A DNA stretch of 64,000 bases from Pseudonocardia abyssalis (lineage in GTDB: Bacteria; Actinomycetota; Actinomycetes; Mycobacteriales; Pseudonocardiaceae). This document shows, piece by piece, positions 15,318 through 23,412 of this stretch. The DNA lies in contig NZ_JADQDK010000001.1 of NCBI RefSeq assembly GCF_019263705.2, forward strand, positions 2,666,001 through 2,730,000, written 5' to 3'. Made by a program: the position numbers and the translations under genes. The first letter of the stretch is position 1. The number at the start of each line of letters is the position of its first letter. The notes beneath the pieces were generated by a model. That model saw only the letters and a program-made list of their open reading frames with translations. It was not told the DNA's origin and did not search any database.

Positions 15318-15360
15318 GCTCCATCCCTGGCACACCACTGCCGCGTCCGGTAAGAATAAC

Positions 15361-15380
15361 ATTCCGACCAGATGGAATGG
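15361..15380. promoter_or_regulatory. TetR-type operator 2 (before SDR)
   Basis: ATTCCGACCAGATGGAATGG ends 8 bp before the SDR start and overlaps its ribosome-binding region, so a bound repressor would block both promoter and leader. Confidence 0.65.
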
Positions 15381-15388
15381 AGCCCACG

Positions 15389-16150
15389 ATGACAGCCACC
15401 CTGACCGATCACGTCGCCCTCGTGACCGGAGCGTGCGGCGGGATCGGACGTGCGATCACCGCGACCCTGCGGAGCGCGGGCGCCCGCCTGGCCCTCGTCG
15501 ATCTCGACGAGGACGCGCTCGAGAGCGCCGCGGCCGACCTGGGCGGCGGATCGGACGTGGCCACCTTCGCCCTCGACCTCACCGACGACGACCAGACCGA
15601 AGCGCTGCCCGGCCGGGTCCGGGACCGGTTCGGGCGCCTCGACGTACTGGTGAACAACGCCGGCACCCGCCAGGTGAAGCCGTTGCTGGAACTGAGCCCG
15701 GCCGACTGGCGGGCGACGCTCGACATCGACCTGACCGCCCCGTTCGTCCTGTCCCGTGCCGCGCTCCCCGGCATGCTCGAGCAGGGCCGCGGGAAGATCG
15801 TCAACATCGCGTCCATGGCCGGCCACGTGGCCTTCGCCGACCGCGCGGCCTACTGCACCGCGAAGGCCGGACTCATGATGCTGACCCGGACGATCACCTT
15901 CGAGTTCGGCGGCAGGGGGATCTGGTGCAACGCCGTCGCGCCCGGCGTGGTCGAGACCCCGATGACGAGCGAGTACTTCCGCTCCGAGGCGATGGTGAGC
16001 TCCGTTCGTCGGAACGCCCCGATGGGGCGCTGGGCGCAGCCGGACGAGATCGCCGAACCGGTGCTGTTCCTCAGCGGCGCGGACTCCGACTACGTCAACG
16101 GCACCACCCTGTTCGTCGACGGGGGCTGGACCGCGGGCAAGGGATACTGA
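15389..16150 (+). CDS. Short-chain dehydrogenase/reductase (SDR)
   Basis: A 253-residue classical SDR: cofactor motif TGACGGIG near residue 13, acidic residue in LALVDLDED pointing to NAD(H), NNAG near 87, catalytic Ser in NIASMAG near 138 and YCTAK near 151, C-terminal DGGWTAGKGY. It would oxidise a secondary alcohol or reduce a ketone, or act on a 3-hydroxyacyl-CoA. The start at ATG 15389 follows GGAGCCC. It has its own operator and stands alone before the ligase operon. Confidence 0.9.
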   Translation: MTATLTDHVALVTGACGGIGRAITATLRSAGARLALVDLDEDALESAAADLGGGSDVATFALDLTDDDQTEALPGRVRDRFGRLDVLVNNAGTRQVKPLLELSPADWRATLDIDLTAPFVLSRAALPGMLEQGRGKIVNIASMAGHVAFADRAAYCTAKAGLMMLTRTITFEFGGRGIWCNAVAPGVVETPMTSEYFRSEAMVSSVRRNAPMGRWAQPDEIAEPVLFLSGADSDYVNGTTLFVDGGWTAGKGY

Positions 16151-16182
16151 CCGCCCTTGCCCCCGCCAGCCGGGGCGCGTAC

Positions 16183-16202
16183 ATTCCGACTGGTCGGATT
16201 GT
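16183..16202. promoter_or_regulatory. TetR-type operator 3 (before ligase operon)
   Basis: ATTCCGACTGGTCGGATTGT, the most symmetric copy, lies 28 bp before the ligase start in the 79-bp gap after the SDR stop. Confidence 0.7.
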
Positions 16203-16229
16203 AGATGGTCGACACCGAGGAGCGAGAGC

Positions 16230-17858
16230 ATGACCACGACCCAGGCACCGGGATCGGGCATCACGTCCGGATGGCTCGCGGCCGTGCCGTTTGCGGAGCG
16301 CACAGTGGGCGGGCTCCTGAAGCACGCCGCGCGGCAGCGTCCGGACGAGGTGCTGTTCACCTTCGAGGGACGATCCTCCACCGTCGCCGAGGTGGACCAG
16401 CGGGTCGACGTCCTGGCCCGCAACCTGCGTGCCGCCGGGGTCGGCCCCGGCACTCGCGTCGGCCTGCTCATGGCGACCGGCCCGGAGTACCTCGTCGGCT
16501 GGTTCGCCCTGGCCAGGCTGGCGGCGGTCGAGGTGCCGATCAACACCGCCTACCGCGGCGAGCTGCTGCGCTACCAGCTGAACCAGGCACGGGTGCAGCT
16601 CGCCGTGGCCGACCGGGGCCCGTTGCTCGCCGCGATGGAGGAGGTCCGTGACGACGTGCCGACCCTGTCCGCAGTCCTCGACACCCAGGGCGCCTACGCA
16701 GAGATGCTGATCGACACGGGCGTGGGAGCGGAGCTCGGGGCCGGGCCGCGCCCGGACGACGTCGCGTGCGTCCTCTACACCTCGGGCACCACCGGGCCGT
16801 CGAAGGGCGTGCTGGTGAGCCACCACCAGCAGGTCGCGTTCGGCCACCTCTTCGCGCAGATCACCGGGCTCGGCCCAGACGACGTGCTGCTGAACTACTC
16901 GCCGTTCTTCCACATCTCGGGCAAGTTCGCCACGCTCGGGTGCCTGCTGAGTGGTGCGCGGATGGTGCTGCGCTCACGGCTGTCCGTCGAGCGGTTCTGG
17001 GACGAGGCCCGGGAGCACGGCATCACGGCCTTCGTCGCGATAGGCGGGGTGTGCCACATGCTGCACGGCCGCGCCCCGCGCGACGACGACCGCGACAACC
17101 CGGTCCGGGTCGTCTACGCGGTCCCCGCCCCGGCGGAGATCTACGACGACTTCGAGAAGCGGTTCGACGTCAAGATCGTCGAGGCGTACGGGTCCACCGA
17201 GACGAACCTGATCGTGAACTCCTCGCTCGAGGAGTCCCTCCCCGGCGCGTGCGGACGACCGAACCCGATCTTCGACGTCCGCGTCGTCGACGGGGAGGGC
17301 CGGGAGGTCGCCGACGATGTCGCCGGGGAGGTCGTGGTGAGCTGCACCGACCCGTTGCTGCTGTCGCTCGGCTACGACGGGATGCCCGACGCCACCGCGC
17401 AGGCCTGGCGGGGCGGACGGTTCCACACCGGCGACCGCGCCGCGCGCGACGCATCCGGAGCGCTGTGGTTCAAGGACCGCATGAAGGACTCGATCCGGCG
17501 CCGCGGCGAGAACATCTCCTCCTACGAGGTCGAGCGGCTCGTCAACGGCCATCCCGCCGTCGCCGAATCGGCCGCGGTCGGCACCCCCTCGGAGCTCGGC
17601 GAGGAGGAGGTCCGGGTCGTCGTGGTGCTCCGCGACGGCGCCGCGGTGACCGCGGAGGAGCTGTTCCTGCACTACGCCGGGTCGATGCCGTACCACATGG
17701 TGCCCCGCTACATCGACGTCGTCGACGAGCTCCCGCGCACCCCCACCGACAAGGTCGAGAAGTACAAGCTGCGCACCCGGGGCGTCGGGGCGAGCACCTG
17801 GGACGCGGCGGGGGCCGGCTGGCGGATGACCCGCGAGGGCCCGGTCCGCACCGGCTGA
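16230..17858 (+). CDS. AMP-dependent acyl-CoA synthetase/ligase (CaiC-like)
   Basis: A 542-residue adenylate-forming enzyme. Core motifs in order: phosphate-binding YTSGTTGPSKGV near 182, YGSTETN near 318, GDRAARD near 392 and hinge/lysine region KDSIRRRGENISSYEVE near 415; the terminal catalytic Lys lies in TPTDKVEKYKL. Overall layout is closest to crotonobetaine/carnitine-type ligases. It would activate a carboxylic acid of the pathway to its CoA thioester with ATP. Start: ATG 16230 after GAGGAGCGAGAG. It heads a plus-strand operon with BVMO, transporter, CoA transferase and aldolase. Confidence 0.9.
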   Translation: MTTTQAPGSGITSGWLAAVPFAERTVGGLLKHAARQRPDEVLFTFEGRSSTVAEVDQRVDVLARNLRAAGVGPGTRVGLLMATGPEYLVGWFALARLAAVEVPINTAYRGELLRYQLNQARVQLAVADRGPLLAAMEEVRDDVPTLSAVLDTQGAYAEMLIDTGVGAELGAGPRPDDVACVLYTSGTTGPSKGVLVSHHQQVAFGHLFAQITGLGPDDVLLNYSPFFHISGKFATLGCLLSGARMVLRSRLSVERFWDEAREHGITAFVAIGGVCHMLHGRAPRDDDRDNPVRVVYAVPAPAEIYDDFEKRFDVKIVEAYGSTETNLIVNSSLEESLPGACGRPNPIFDVRVVDGEGREVADDVAGEVVVSCTDPLLLSLGYDGMPDATAQAWRGGRFHTGDRAARDASGALWFKDRMKDSIRRRGENISSYEVERLVNGHPAVAESAAVGTPSELGEEEVRVVVVLRDGAAVTAEELFLHYAGSMPYHMVPRYIDVVDELPRTPTDKVEKYKLRTRGVGASTWDAAGAGWRMTREGPVRTG

Positions 17859-17920
17859 ACAGCCCCGACCACCCACCATCGACAGCCCCACGGCACCGCT
17901 GTGCCCGGAGGAGGATTCCC

Positions 17921-19849
17921 GTGTCCGTCATGTCCACACCGCGGCGCCCGCTCGACGAGGCGCGCCTGCGTACCGCGATCGCAGCGGCCAACCTGCCGAC
18001 GCTGGCGATGGTGACCCATCAGCTCACCGGCGACGAGCGCTGGCTGCGCGACCCGTACCGACCGACGCGCGGCGGCGGCCTCGGTCCCAACGACTCCGGT
18101 GGGCTGGACGACGCCGTCGCCGAGGACCTGCGCGCCGCCGCGGTCGAGGCGATCGCGGCCTGGTCGCGCGGACGCGAGCCCGCGATCCCCGTCCCCGATC
18201 GCGACCTGCTGCGCCGCATGCTCTCGACCACCATGGGCGAGCCCGTGCCCGACGAGTACGAGCGGCTGATGCGCGAGGAGATGGGCTTCGAACCGGACCC
18301 GGGACCGGCGCGGGTGCCGGCGGAGGTGGTGGACGACCGCGAGTACTCGGTGGTGATCATCGGCGCGGGCATCTCGGGCATGGCCGCGGCGGTGCGTCTG
18401 CAACGGGCCGGAGTGCCGTTCACGATCCTCGAGCGCCACCACGACGTCGGCGGGGTGTGGCTGACCAACACCTATCCCGGCGCCGGCGTCGACACCCCCA
18501 GCTTCCTGTACTCGTTCTCGTTCTTCCCGCGCAAGTGGTCGACGCACTTCGGCAAGCGCGACGAGATGGCCGCCTACACCGCCGAGGTGGCCGACCACTT
18601 CGGGCTGCGCCGCCACATCGAGTTCGGCGTCTCCGTGGACTCCGCCACCTGGGACGAGCACGCCCAGCGGTGGACCGTCGTCGCCGGTGAGCGGGAGTGG
18701 CACGCCTCGGCGGTGATCAGCGCCGTCGGGCTGTTCACCACCCCGAAGATGCCGAACCTCCCCGGTCTCGACGACTTCGACGGCCCGCTGTTCCACACCG
18801 CCGAGTGGCCCGCGGACCTGGACCTCACCGGCAAGCGCGTTGCCGTGGTCGGGACCGGAGCGAGCGCCATGCAGGTCGTCCCGGCCATCGCCGACCGCAC
18901 CGCGCACCTGACGGTCTTCCAGCGGTCACCGCAGTGGGTCGCACCGAACGCGGAGTACTTCGAGCCGGTCGGCGACGACGTCCACTGGCTGATGGAGCAC
19001 GTGCCCGGCTACCACGCCTGGTACCGGTTCCGGCTGGCCTGGGTGTTCAACGACCGCGTGCACGCGTCCCTGCAGATCGACCGCGACTGGGCACATCCGG
19101 AGCGCTCGCTCAACGCCGTCAACGACGCCCACCGCCGCTTCTTCTCCCGCTACCTCGAGGACCAGCTCGCCGGGCGACCGGACCTGGTCGCGAAGTGCCT
19201 GCCGGACTACCCGCCGTTCGGCAAGCGGATGCTGCTGGACAACGGCTGGTTCGCCGCGCTGCGTCGCGACGACGTCGAGCTCCGCACCGACGGGGTCGTC
19301 CGGCTCACGCGGACCGGCGTGGTCGGTGCGGCCGGCGAGGAGGTCCCGGCCGACGTCGTCGTCCTGTCCACGGGCTTCGATGCCCAGCACTACCTGCCGG
19401 GCATCGAGGTGAGCGGACGCGACGGGGCGTCACTGCACGAGGTGTGGGCTGACGACGATGCCGTCGCGCACCTCGGCATGACCGTGCCGGGCTTCCCGAA
19501 CTTCTTCCTGATGTACGGCCCCAACACCAACGCGGGAGCCGGCGGCAGCTTCATCTTCGTCGCCGAGGCCCAGGCCCGGTACATCGTCGACCTCCTCGTC
19601 ACGATGGCGGTCGAGGACATCGGCGCGGTCGACTGCCGTCCCGAGGCCCTGCAGGCCTGGACCGCCGACGTGGACGCCCGGCACGACCGGATGGTCTGGA
19701 GCCACCCGGGCATGACGACGTACTACCGCAACTCCCGCGGGCGGGTCGTCACCAACTCCCCGTACCGCGTCGTCGACTACTGGGCGATGACCCACGAGCC
19801 GGACCTCGCGGACTTCCGCACGACCCCGGTCCCGGCCCGCGCGGCCTGA
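17921..19849 (+). CDS. Baeyer-Villiger monooxygenase, 4-hydroxyacetophenone-monooxygenase-like
   Basis: A 642-residue flavoprotein; GTG 17921 is preferred over ATG 17930 because GGAGGAGGA lies at better distance. After a 140-residue N-terminal extension typical of HapE-type enzymes (VTHQLTGDERWLRDPYRP), the FAD site GAGISGMAAA appears near 146, the BVMO fingerprint FDGPLFHTAEWP near 285 (FxGxxxHxxxW), and the NADPH site VGTGASAMQ near 308. It would insert one O atom of O2 next to a keto group, turning an aryl or alkyl ketone into an ester, with NADPH. No esterase gene is next to it, which is odd for a complete ketone route. Confidence 0.92.
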   Translation: MSVMSTPRRPLDEARLRTAIAAANLPTLAMVTHQLTGDERWLRDPYRPTRGGGLGPNDSGGLDDAVAEDLRAAAVEAIAAWSRGREPAIPVPDRDLLRRMLSTTMGEPVPDEYERLMREEMGFEPDPGPARVPAEVVDDREYSVVIIGAGISGMAAAVRLQRAGVPFTILERHHDVGGVWLTNTYPGAGVDTPSFLYSFSFFPRKWSTHFGKRDEMAAYTAEVADHFGLRRHIEFGVSVDSATWDEHAQRWTVVAGEREWHASAVISAVGLFTTPKMPNLPGLDDFDGPLFHTAEWPADLDLTGKRVAVVGTGASAMQVVPAIADRTAHLTVFQRSPQWVAPNAEYFEPVGDDVHWLMEHVPGYHAWYRFRLAWVFNDRVHASLQIDRDWAHPERSLNAVNDAHRRFFSRYLEDQLAGRPDLVAKCLPDYPPFGKRMLLDNGWFAALRRDDVELRTDGVVRLTRTGVVGAAGEEVPADVVVLSTGFDAQHYLPGIEVSGRDGASLHEVWADDDAVAHLGMTVPGFPNFFLMYGPNTNAGAGGSFIFVAEAQARYIVDLLVTMAVEDIGAVDCRPEALQAWTADVDARHDRMVWSHPGMTTYYRNSRGRVVTNSPYRVVDYWAMTHEPDLADFRTTPVPARAA

Positions 19850-19868
19850 TCACACCCCTGGAGACACC

Positions 19869-21182
19869 ATGTCCCTCCGCAAGATCCTCCTCATCGCCGG
19901 CACCGGCTCGGCGATCGACTGGTACGACTTCTTCATCTACGGCACCGCGGCCGCGCTGGTGTTCAACACCCTGTTCTTCCCCACGAGCGATCCCCTGGTC
20001 GGCACGCTGCTGGCCTTCACCACGTTCGCGGTCGGGTTCGCCGCCCGCCCCCTCGGCGGTGCGATCTTCGGCCACGTCGGGGACCGGATCGGGCGCAAAC
20101 CCGCCCTGGTCACGACGCTGTTCCTGATGGGGATCTCGACGACCCTCATCGGCCTGCTGCCCACCTACGACACGATCGGCGTCGCGGCGCCGATCATCCT
20201 GGTGGTCCTGCGCCTCCTGCAGGGCATCGCCGTCGGCGGCCAGTGGGCCGGTGGCGCACTGATCGCGACCGAGAACGCCCCGCCCGAGAAGCGCGGCCTC
20301 TACGGCAGCTTCGCCCAGATCGGGGTCGCCGCGGGCCTGTTCCTGTCGACCGGGGTGTTCCTGCTGGTCGGCGCCGCTCTGAGCGAGGAGGCGTTCCTGT
20401 CCTGGGGCTGGCGGATCCCGTTCCTGGTCAGCATCGTGCTCGTCGGCATCGCCGCATACGCCCACTACGCGCTCGAGGAGACCGCGCCCATGAAGGAGGT
20501 CCGGGAGTCGGGCGAGCCGTCGCGGTCACCGGTGCTCGAGGTGCTCGTCCACCACTGGCGCACGGTCCTGCTCGGGGCCGGGTCGATCCTGGTGATCGGC
20601 ACCAGCTTCTACCTGTTCGGCACCTACTTCCTCTCCTACGGCACCACCGTCCTCGGCCTGCCCCGCGGCCTGCTGCTCGACGCCGTGCTCATCGGCGCAG
20701 CGCTGCAGTTCGTCGCGATCCCGATCTGCGGCGCCCTGTCCGACCGCTTCGGCCGCCGCAGGGTCTTCCTCACCGGCGCCGTCGCCCTCGCGCTGTGGGT
20801 GACCCCGGCGTTCCTCCTGGTCGGTACCGGCTCCCCCGCTGCGGTGATCGCGGCGATCGCGGTGGGTGAGGTGCTGGTGGCTCTGGTCTACGGGCCGCAG
20901 GCCGCGCTGTTCGCCGAGCTGTTCACCGCCCGCGTCCGCTACTCCGGGGCGTCGCTGGGCTATCAGATCGGCACCCTCGTGGGCGGTGCGCTGACCCCGT
21001 TGATCGCCACGGCTCTCTACGCCCAGTGGGGCAGCTTCGTCCCGGTGGCGGGCTGGGTGGTGCTGACCGCGGTGGCATCGTTCGTCTCGGTCGTCGTGAT
21101 GTCGGAGACCGCCCGGACCACCCTGGACACGTCGGCCCGGTCGGCCGGCCCCGCTCTCCTGGACGAGGTGGGGCAGGCATGA
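19869..21182 (+). CDS. MFS transporter, metabolite:H+ symporter (MHS) type
   Basis: A 437-residue, twelve-helix transporter. Family marks: GSAIDWYDFFIYGTAAALVF in helix 1, GHVGDRIGRKPAL in loop 2-3, QGIAVGGQWAGG in helix 4, SDRFGRRRVFL in loop 8-9. MHS members import organic acids such as shikimate, 4-methylmuconolactone or proline/betaine with protons. Position inside the operon (stop overlaps next ATG) suggests uptake of the pathway substrate, probably an acid. Confidence 0.9.
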   Translation: MSLRKILLIAGTGSAIDWYDFFIYGTAAALVFNTLFFPTSDPLVGTLLAFTTFAVGFAARPLGGAIFGHVGDRIGRKPALVTTLFLMGISTTLIGLLPTYDTIGVAAPIILVVLRLLQGIAVGGQWAGGALIATENAPPEKRGLYGSFAQIGVAAGLFLSTGVFLLVGAALSEEAFLSWGWRIPFLVSIVLVGIAAYAHYALEETAPMKEVRESGEPSRSPVLEVLVHHWRTVLLGAGSILVIGTSFYLFGTYFLSYGTTVLGLPRGLLLDAVLIGAALQFVAIPICGALSDRFGRRRVFLTGAVALALWVTPAFLLVGTGSPAAVIAAIAVGEVLVALVYGPQAALFAELFTARVRYSGASLGYQIGTLVGGALTPLIATALYAQWGSFVPVAGWVVLTAVASFVSVVVMSETARTTLDTSARSAGPALLDEVGQA

Positions 21183-22276
21183 GCACAGGCCCTCTGACCG
21201 GGATGCGGGTGATCGAGCTCGGCGGGATCGGGCCGGTCCCGCACGCGGCGATGGTGCTCGGCGACCTCGGCGCCGACGTCGTCCGCATCCAACGCCCCGG
21301 CGGGTTCCGGCTGAGCGACCCGACCCGCGACCACCTGCTGCGCAGCAGGCAGAACCACGTCCTCGACCTGAAGGATCCCGCCGGCCGGGACCAGGTCGTC
21401 GCGCTGGCCGAGCACGCCGACATCGCGCTCGAGGGGTTCCGGCCCGGTGTCGCGGAACGCCTCGGCCTCGGCCCGGACGACCTGGCCGCCCGCAACCCCG
21501 GACTCGTGTACGGCCGGATGACCGGCTGGGGCCAGACCGGACCGCTCGCCGACGCGGTCGGCCACGACATCAACTACATCGCCCTCAACGGGACGTTGCA
21601 CGCGATGGGTCCGCACGACGGTCCACCCGCCGCGCCGCTGAACCTGGCGGCCGACTTCGGCGGCGGTTCGATGCTGCTCGTGACGGGTGTGCTGGCCGCT
21701 CTGTGGGAGCGCGAGCGGTCCGGCCGCGGCCAGGTCGTCGACGCCGCGATGGTCGACGGTTCGGCACTGCTCATGCAGGCGATCTGGGCGTGGCGGGGAA
21801 CCGGCGGCTGGAGCGACGAGCGCGGCGCCAACCTGCTCGACGGCGGCGCCCCGTTCTACCGCACCTACCGCTGTGGCGACGATCGCTTCGTCGCGGTCGG
21901 GGCGATCGAGCCACCGTTCTACGCCGACCTGCTCAAGGGGCTCGGACTGACCGGGGAGGATCTCCCTGACCAGGACGACCGCGCCGGCTGGCCGGCGCTG
22001 GCCGCCCGGTTCTGCGCCGAGTTCGCGACGCGCCCGCGCGACGACTGGGCGGACGTGTTCGCCGGGCTCGATGCCTGCGTGACCCCTGTGCTGTCCTTCG
22101 CCGAAGCCGTCGACCACCCCCACGCCGTCGCCCGCGGCGCGTTCGCCCACCTGGACGGGATCGACCAGCCCTCCCCCGCCCCGCGGTTCTCCCGCAGCCC
22201 GGCCGGAGAACCGGGACCGCCCGCGCCCGCGGTGCCGGTCGCCGAGACGCTGCGACGCTGGTCGGAGGCACCATGA
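21179..22276 (+). CDS. CaiB/BaiF-family CoA transferase (AMACR-like)
   Basis: A 365-residue class III CoA transferase/racemase; ATG 21179 overlaps the transporter stop (ATGA). MRVIELGGIGPVPHAAMVLG opens the fold, GFRPGVAERLGLGPDDLAARNP is the conserved binding stretch, VGHDINYIALNG and LNLAADFGGGSMLL carry His and Asp at the positions of the alpha-methylacyl-CoA racemase base pair. It is therefore more like a racemase of 2-methyl-branched acyl-CoAs than like a true CoA transferase; either moves or inverts a CoA thioester in the pathway. Confidence 0.87.
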   Translation: MSTGPLTGMRVIELGGIGPVPHAAMVLGDLGADVVRIQRPGGFRLSDPTRDHLLRSRQNHVLDLKDPAGRDQVVALAEHADIALEGFRPGVAERLGLGPDDLAARNPGLVYGRMTGWGQTGPLADAVGHDINYIALNGTLHAMGPHDGPPAAPLNLAADFGGGSMLLVTGVLAALWERERSGRGQVVDAAMVDGSALLMQAIWAWRGTGGWSDERGANLLDGGAPFYRTYRCGDDRFVAVGAIEPPFYADLLKGLGLTGEDLPDQDDRAGWPALAARFCAEFATRPRDDWADVFAGLDACVTPVLSFAEAVDHPHAVARGAFAHLDGIDQPSPAPRFSRSPAGEPGPPAPAVPVAETLRRWSEAP

Positions 22277-23070
22277 CCGGTCAGCTGTCCACCGTGAGCG
22301 CGGCCCTCGCCGACCGGGGCGACGCGGTCGGGACCTGGGTGCAGATGCACAGCCCGGAGGCCGGGGAGCTCGCGGCCGCCGTCGGCTTCGACTTCGTCGT
22401 CGTCGACATGGAGCACGGCACACTCGACCTGCCCGCGGCCGCCCACATGGTGCGGGCGATCCAGGGCCGGGGAGCCGACGCGGTCGTCCGGGTCCCGTCA
22501 CCGGAACCCGGCACCATCGGCCGGGTGCTCGACGCCGGCGCGCGCGGGGTGCTCGTGCCCGGCGTCCGCGGTGCCCCCGAGGCGGGACACGCGGCCGCAG
22601 CCGCACACTTCGCCCCTCGCGGCACCCGCGGCGCCTGCCCGTACGTCCCCGCCTTCGACCACGGACTGGTGTCGTGGGACGAGGCTCGGGAACGCGCAGA
22701 CGCGGTGCACGTGTGGCTCCTGATCGAGCATCCCGACGCCGTCGGCGACATCGAGGCACTGGCGGCGGCGGCCGCCGCCGCGGGCGCGACGGCGCTGGTC
22801 CTGGGCCCCTTCGACCTCGCAGTCGCCATGGGACACGGTGGCGACCACGGCCATCCCCAGGTGCGCGACGCGCTGGAGGCGACGGTCCGGGCAGCGCACG
22901 GGGCAGGTCTGGACTGCGTCGCCGTGACCCTCGAGGAGGAGCCCACCGCCAGCGTCGCCGCGGTGGCGGCGTGGCGATCGGTCGGTTGCCGGATCACCAC
23001 CGCCCTGCTGGACCGCAGCACCCTGGCCCGTGCCTACCGCACGACCCTGCACGCCGTCCGTTCGCTCTGA
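22273..23070 (+). CDS. HpcH/HpaI-family aldolase
   Basis: A 265-residue class II aldolase-like protein, starting with an ATGA overlap. Motifs: FDFVVVDMEHGTLDLPAA (catalytic His/Glu region), VRVPSPEPGTIGRVLDAGAR, GVLVPGV, CPYVPAFDHG and VLGPFDLAVAMG; metal ligands expected at Glu and Asp residues of the barrel. Family members split 4-hydroxy-2-oxo acids into pyruvate and an aldehyde, or act as CoA-ester lyases. Last gene of the ligase operon; it probably makes the final carbon-carbon cut. Confidence 0.85.
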   Translation: MTGQLSTVSAALADRGDAVGTWVQMHSPEAGELAAAVGFDFVVVDMEHGTLDLPAAAHMVRAIQGRGADAVVRVPSPEPGTIGRVLDAGARGVLVPGVRGAPEAGHAAAAAHFAPRGTRGACPYVPAFDHGLVSWDEARERADAVHVWLLIEHPDAVGDIEALAAAAAAAGATALVLGPFDLAVAMGHGGDHGHPQVRDALEATVRAAHGAGLDCVAVTLEEEPTASVAAVAAWRSVGCRITTALLDRSTLARAYRTTLHAVRSL

Positions 23071-23079
23071 TCCAGGGTC

Positions 23080-23107
23080 TTGCGCACCCGCCACAGCCCG
23101 CTACAGT
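23080..23107 (+). promoter_or_regulatory. Predicted promoter of the carboxylase operon
   Basis: TTGCGC at 23080-23085 and TACAGT at 23102-23107 with a 16-bp spacer fit a housekeeping-sigma promoter; operator 4 begins 6 bp after the -10, covering the expected transcription start. Confidence 0.55.
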
Positions 23108-23112
23108 ATTTC

Positions 23113-23132
23113 ATACCAACCGGTCGGAATTA
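23113..23132. promoter_or_regulatory. TetR-type operator 4 (before zinc-ribbon/hyuA/hyuB)
   Basis: ATACCAACCGGTCGGAATTA, with a perfect ACCGGT centre, lies just downstream of the predicted -10 and 42 bp before the zinc-ribbon start. Confidence 0.7.
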
Positions 23133-23173
23133 CGATCGGAACACTCCCCTCGCCGCCGACAAAGGAGTCCCGG

Positions 23174-23395
23174 ATGCCCGCATTCCCCCGACCACAGGAA
23201 CCGACGGTCACGTTGGTCAAGGAACCCGTCGACGGCACCTGCCCGACGTGCGGAGCCGACCAGCTCCGCCGCTACCCGGTGAACTCCGAGGGCGGCTGGT
23301 TCCAGGTCGTCAAGTGCCAGAACTGCCTGCACTCGCTGAGCCGCGAGCGGTGGAACCTCCTCGGTTCCCTGCAGCTGCTCTCGGACACCCTCTGA
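23174..23395 (+). CDS. Small zinc-ribbon protein of the carboxylase operon
   Basis: A 73-residue protein with AAAGGAG placed before ATG 23174. Two knuckles, GTCPTCGADQ and VKCQNCLHSL, form a CxxC-CxxC zinc ribbon around a short beta stretch (GGWFQVVK). It precedes hyuA by 17 bp. Comparable small zinc subunits occur with acetone carboxylase (gamma subunit) and with VdcD-type subunits of aromatic decarboxylases; whether this one is a true subunit of the HyuA/HyuB complex is inference from the operon. Confidence 0.75.
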   Translation: MPAFPRPQEPTVTLVKEPVDGTCPTCGADQLRRYPVNSEGGWFQVVKCQNCLHSLSRERWNLLGSLQLLSDTL

Positions 23396-23412
23396 GAAAG
23401 GGGACCACCACC

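Noticed and set aside
16766..17920. N-terminal extension giving a 1027-residue protein before the BVMO
   Set aside because: The extension is the +1 shadow of the ligase gene; a strong GGAGGAGGA site and GTG at 17921 give the expected HapE-type length.
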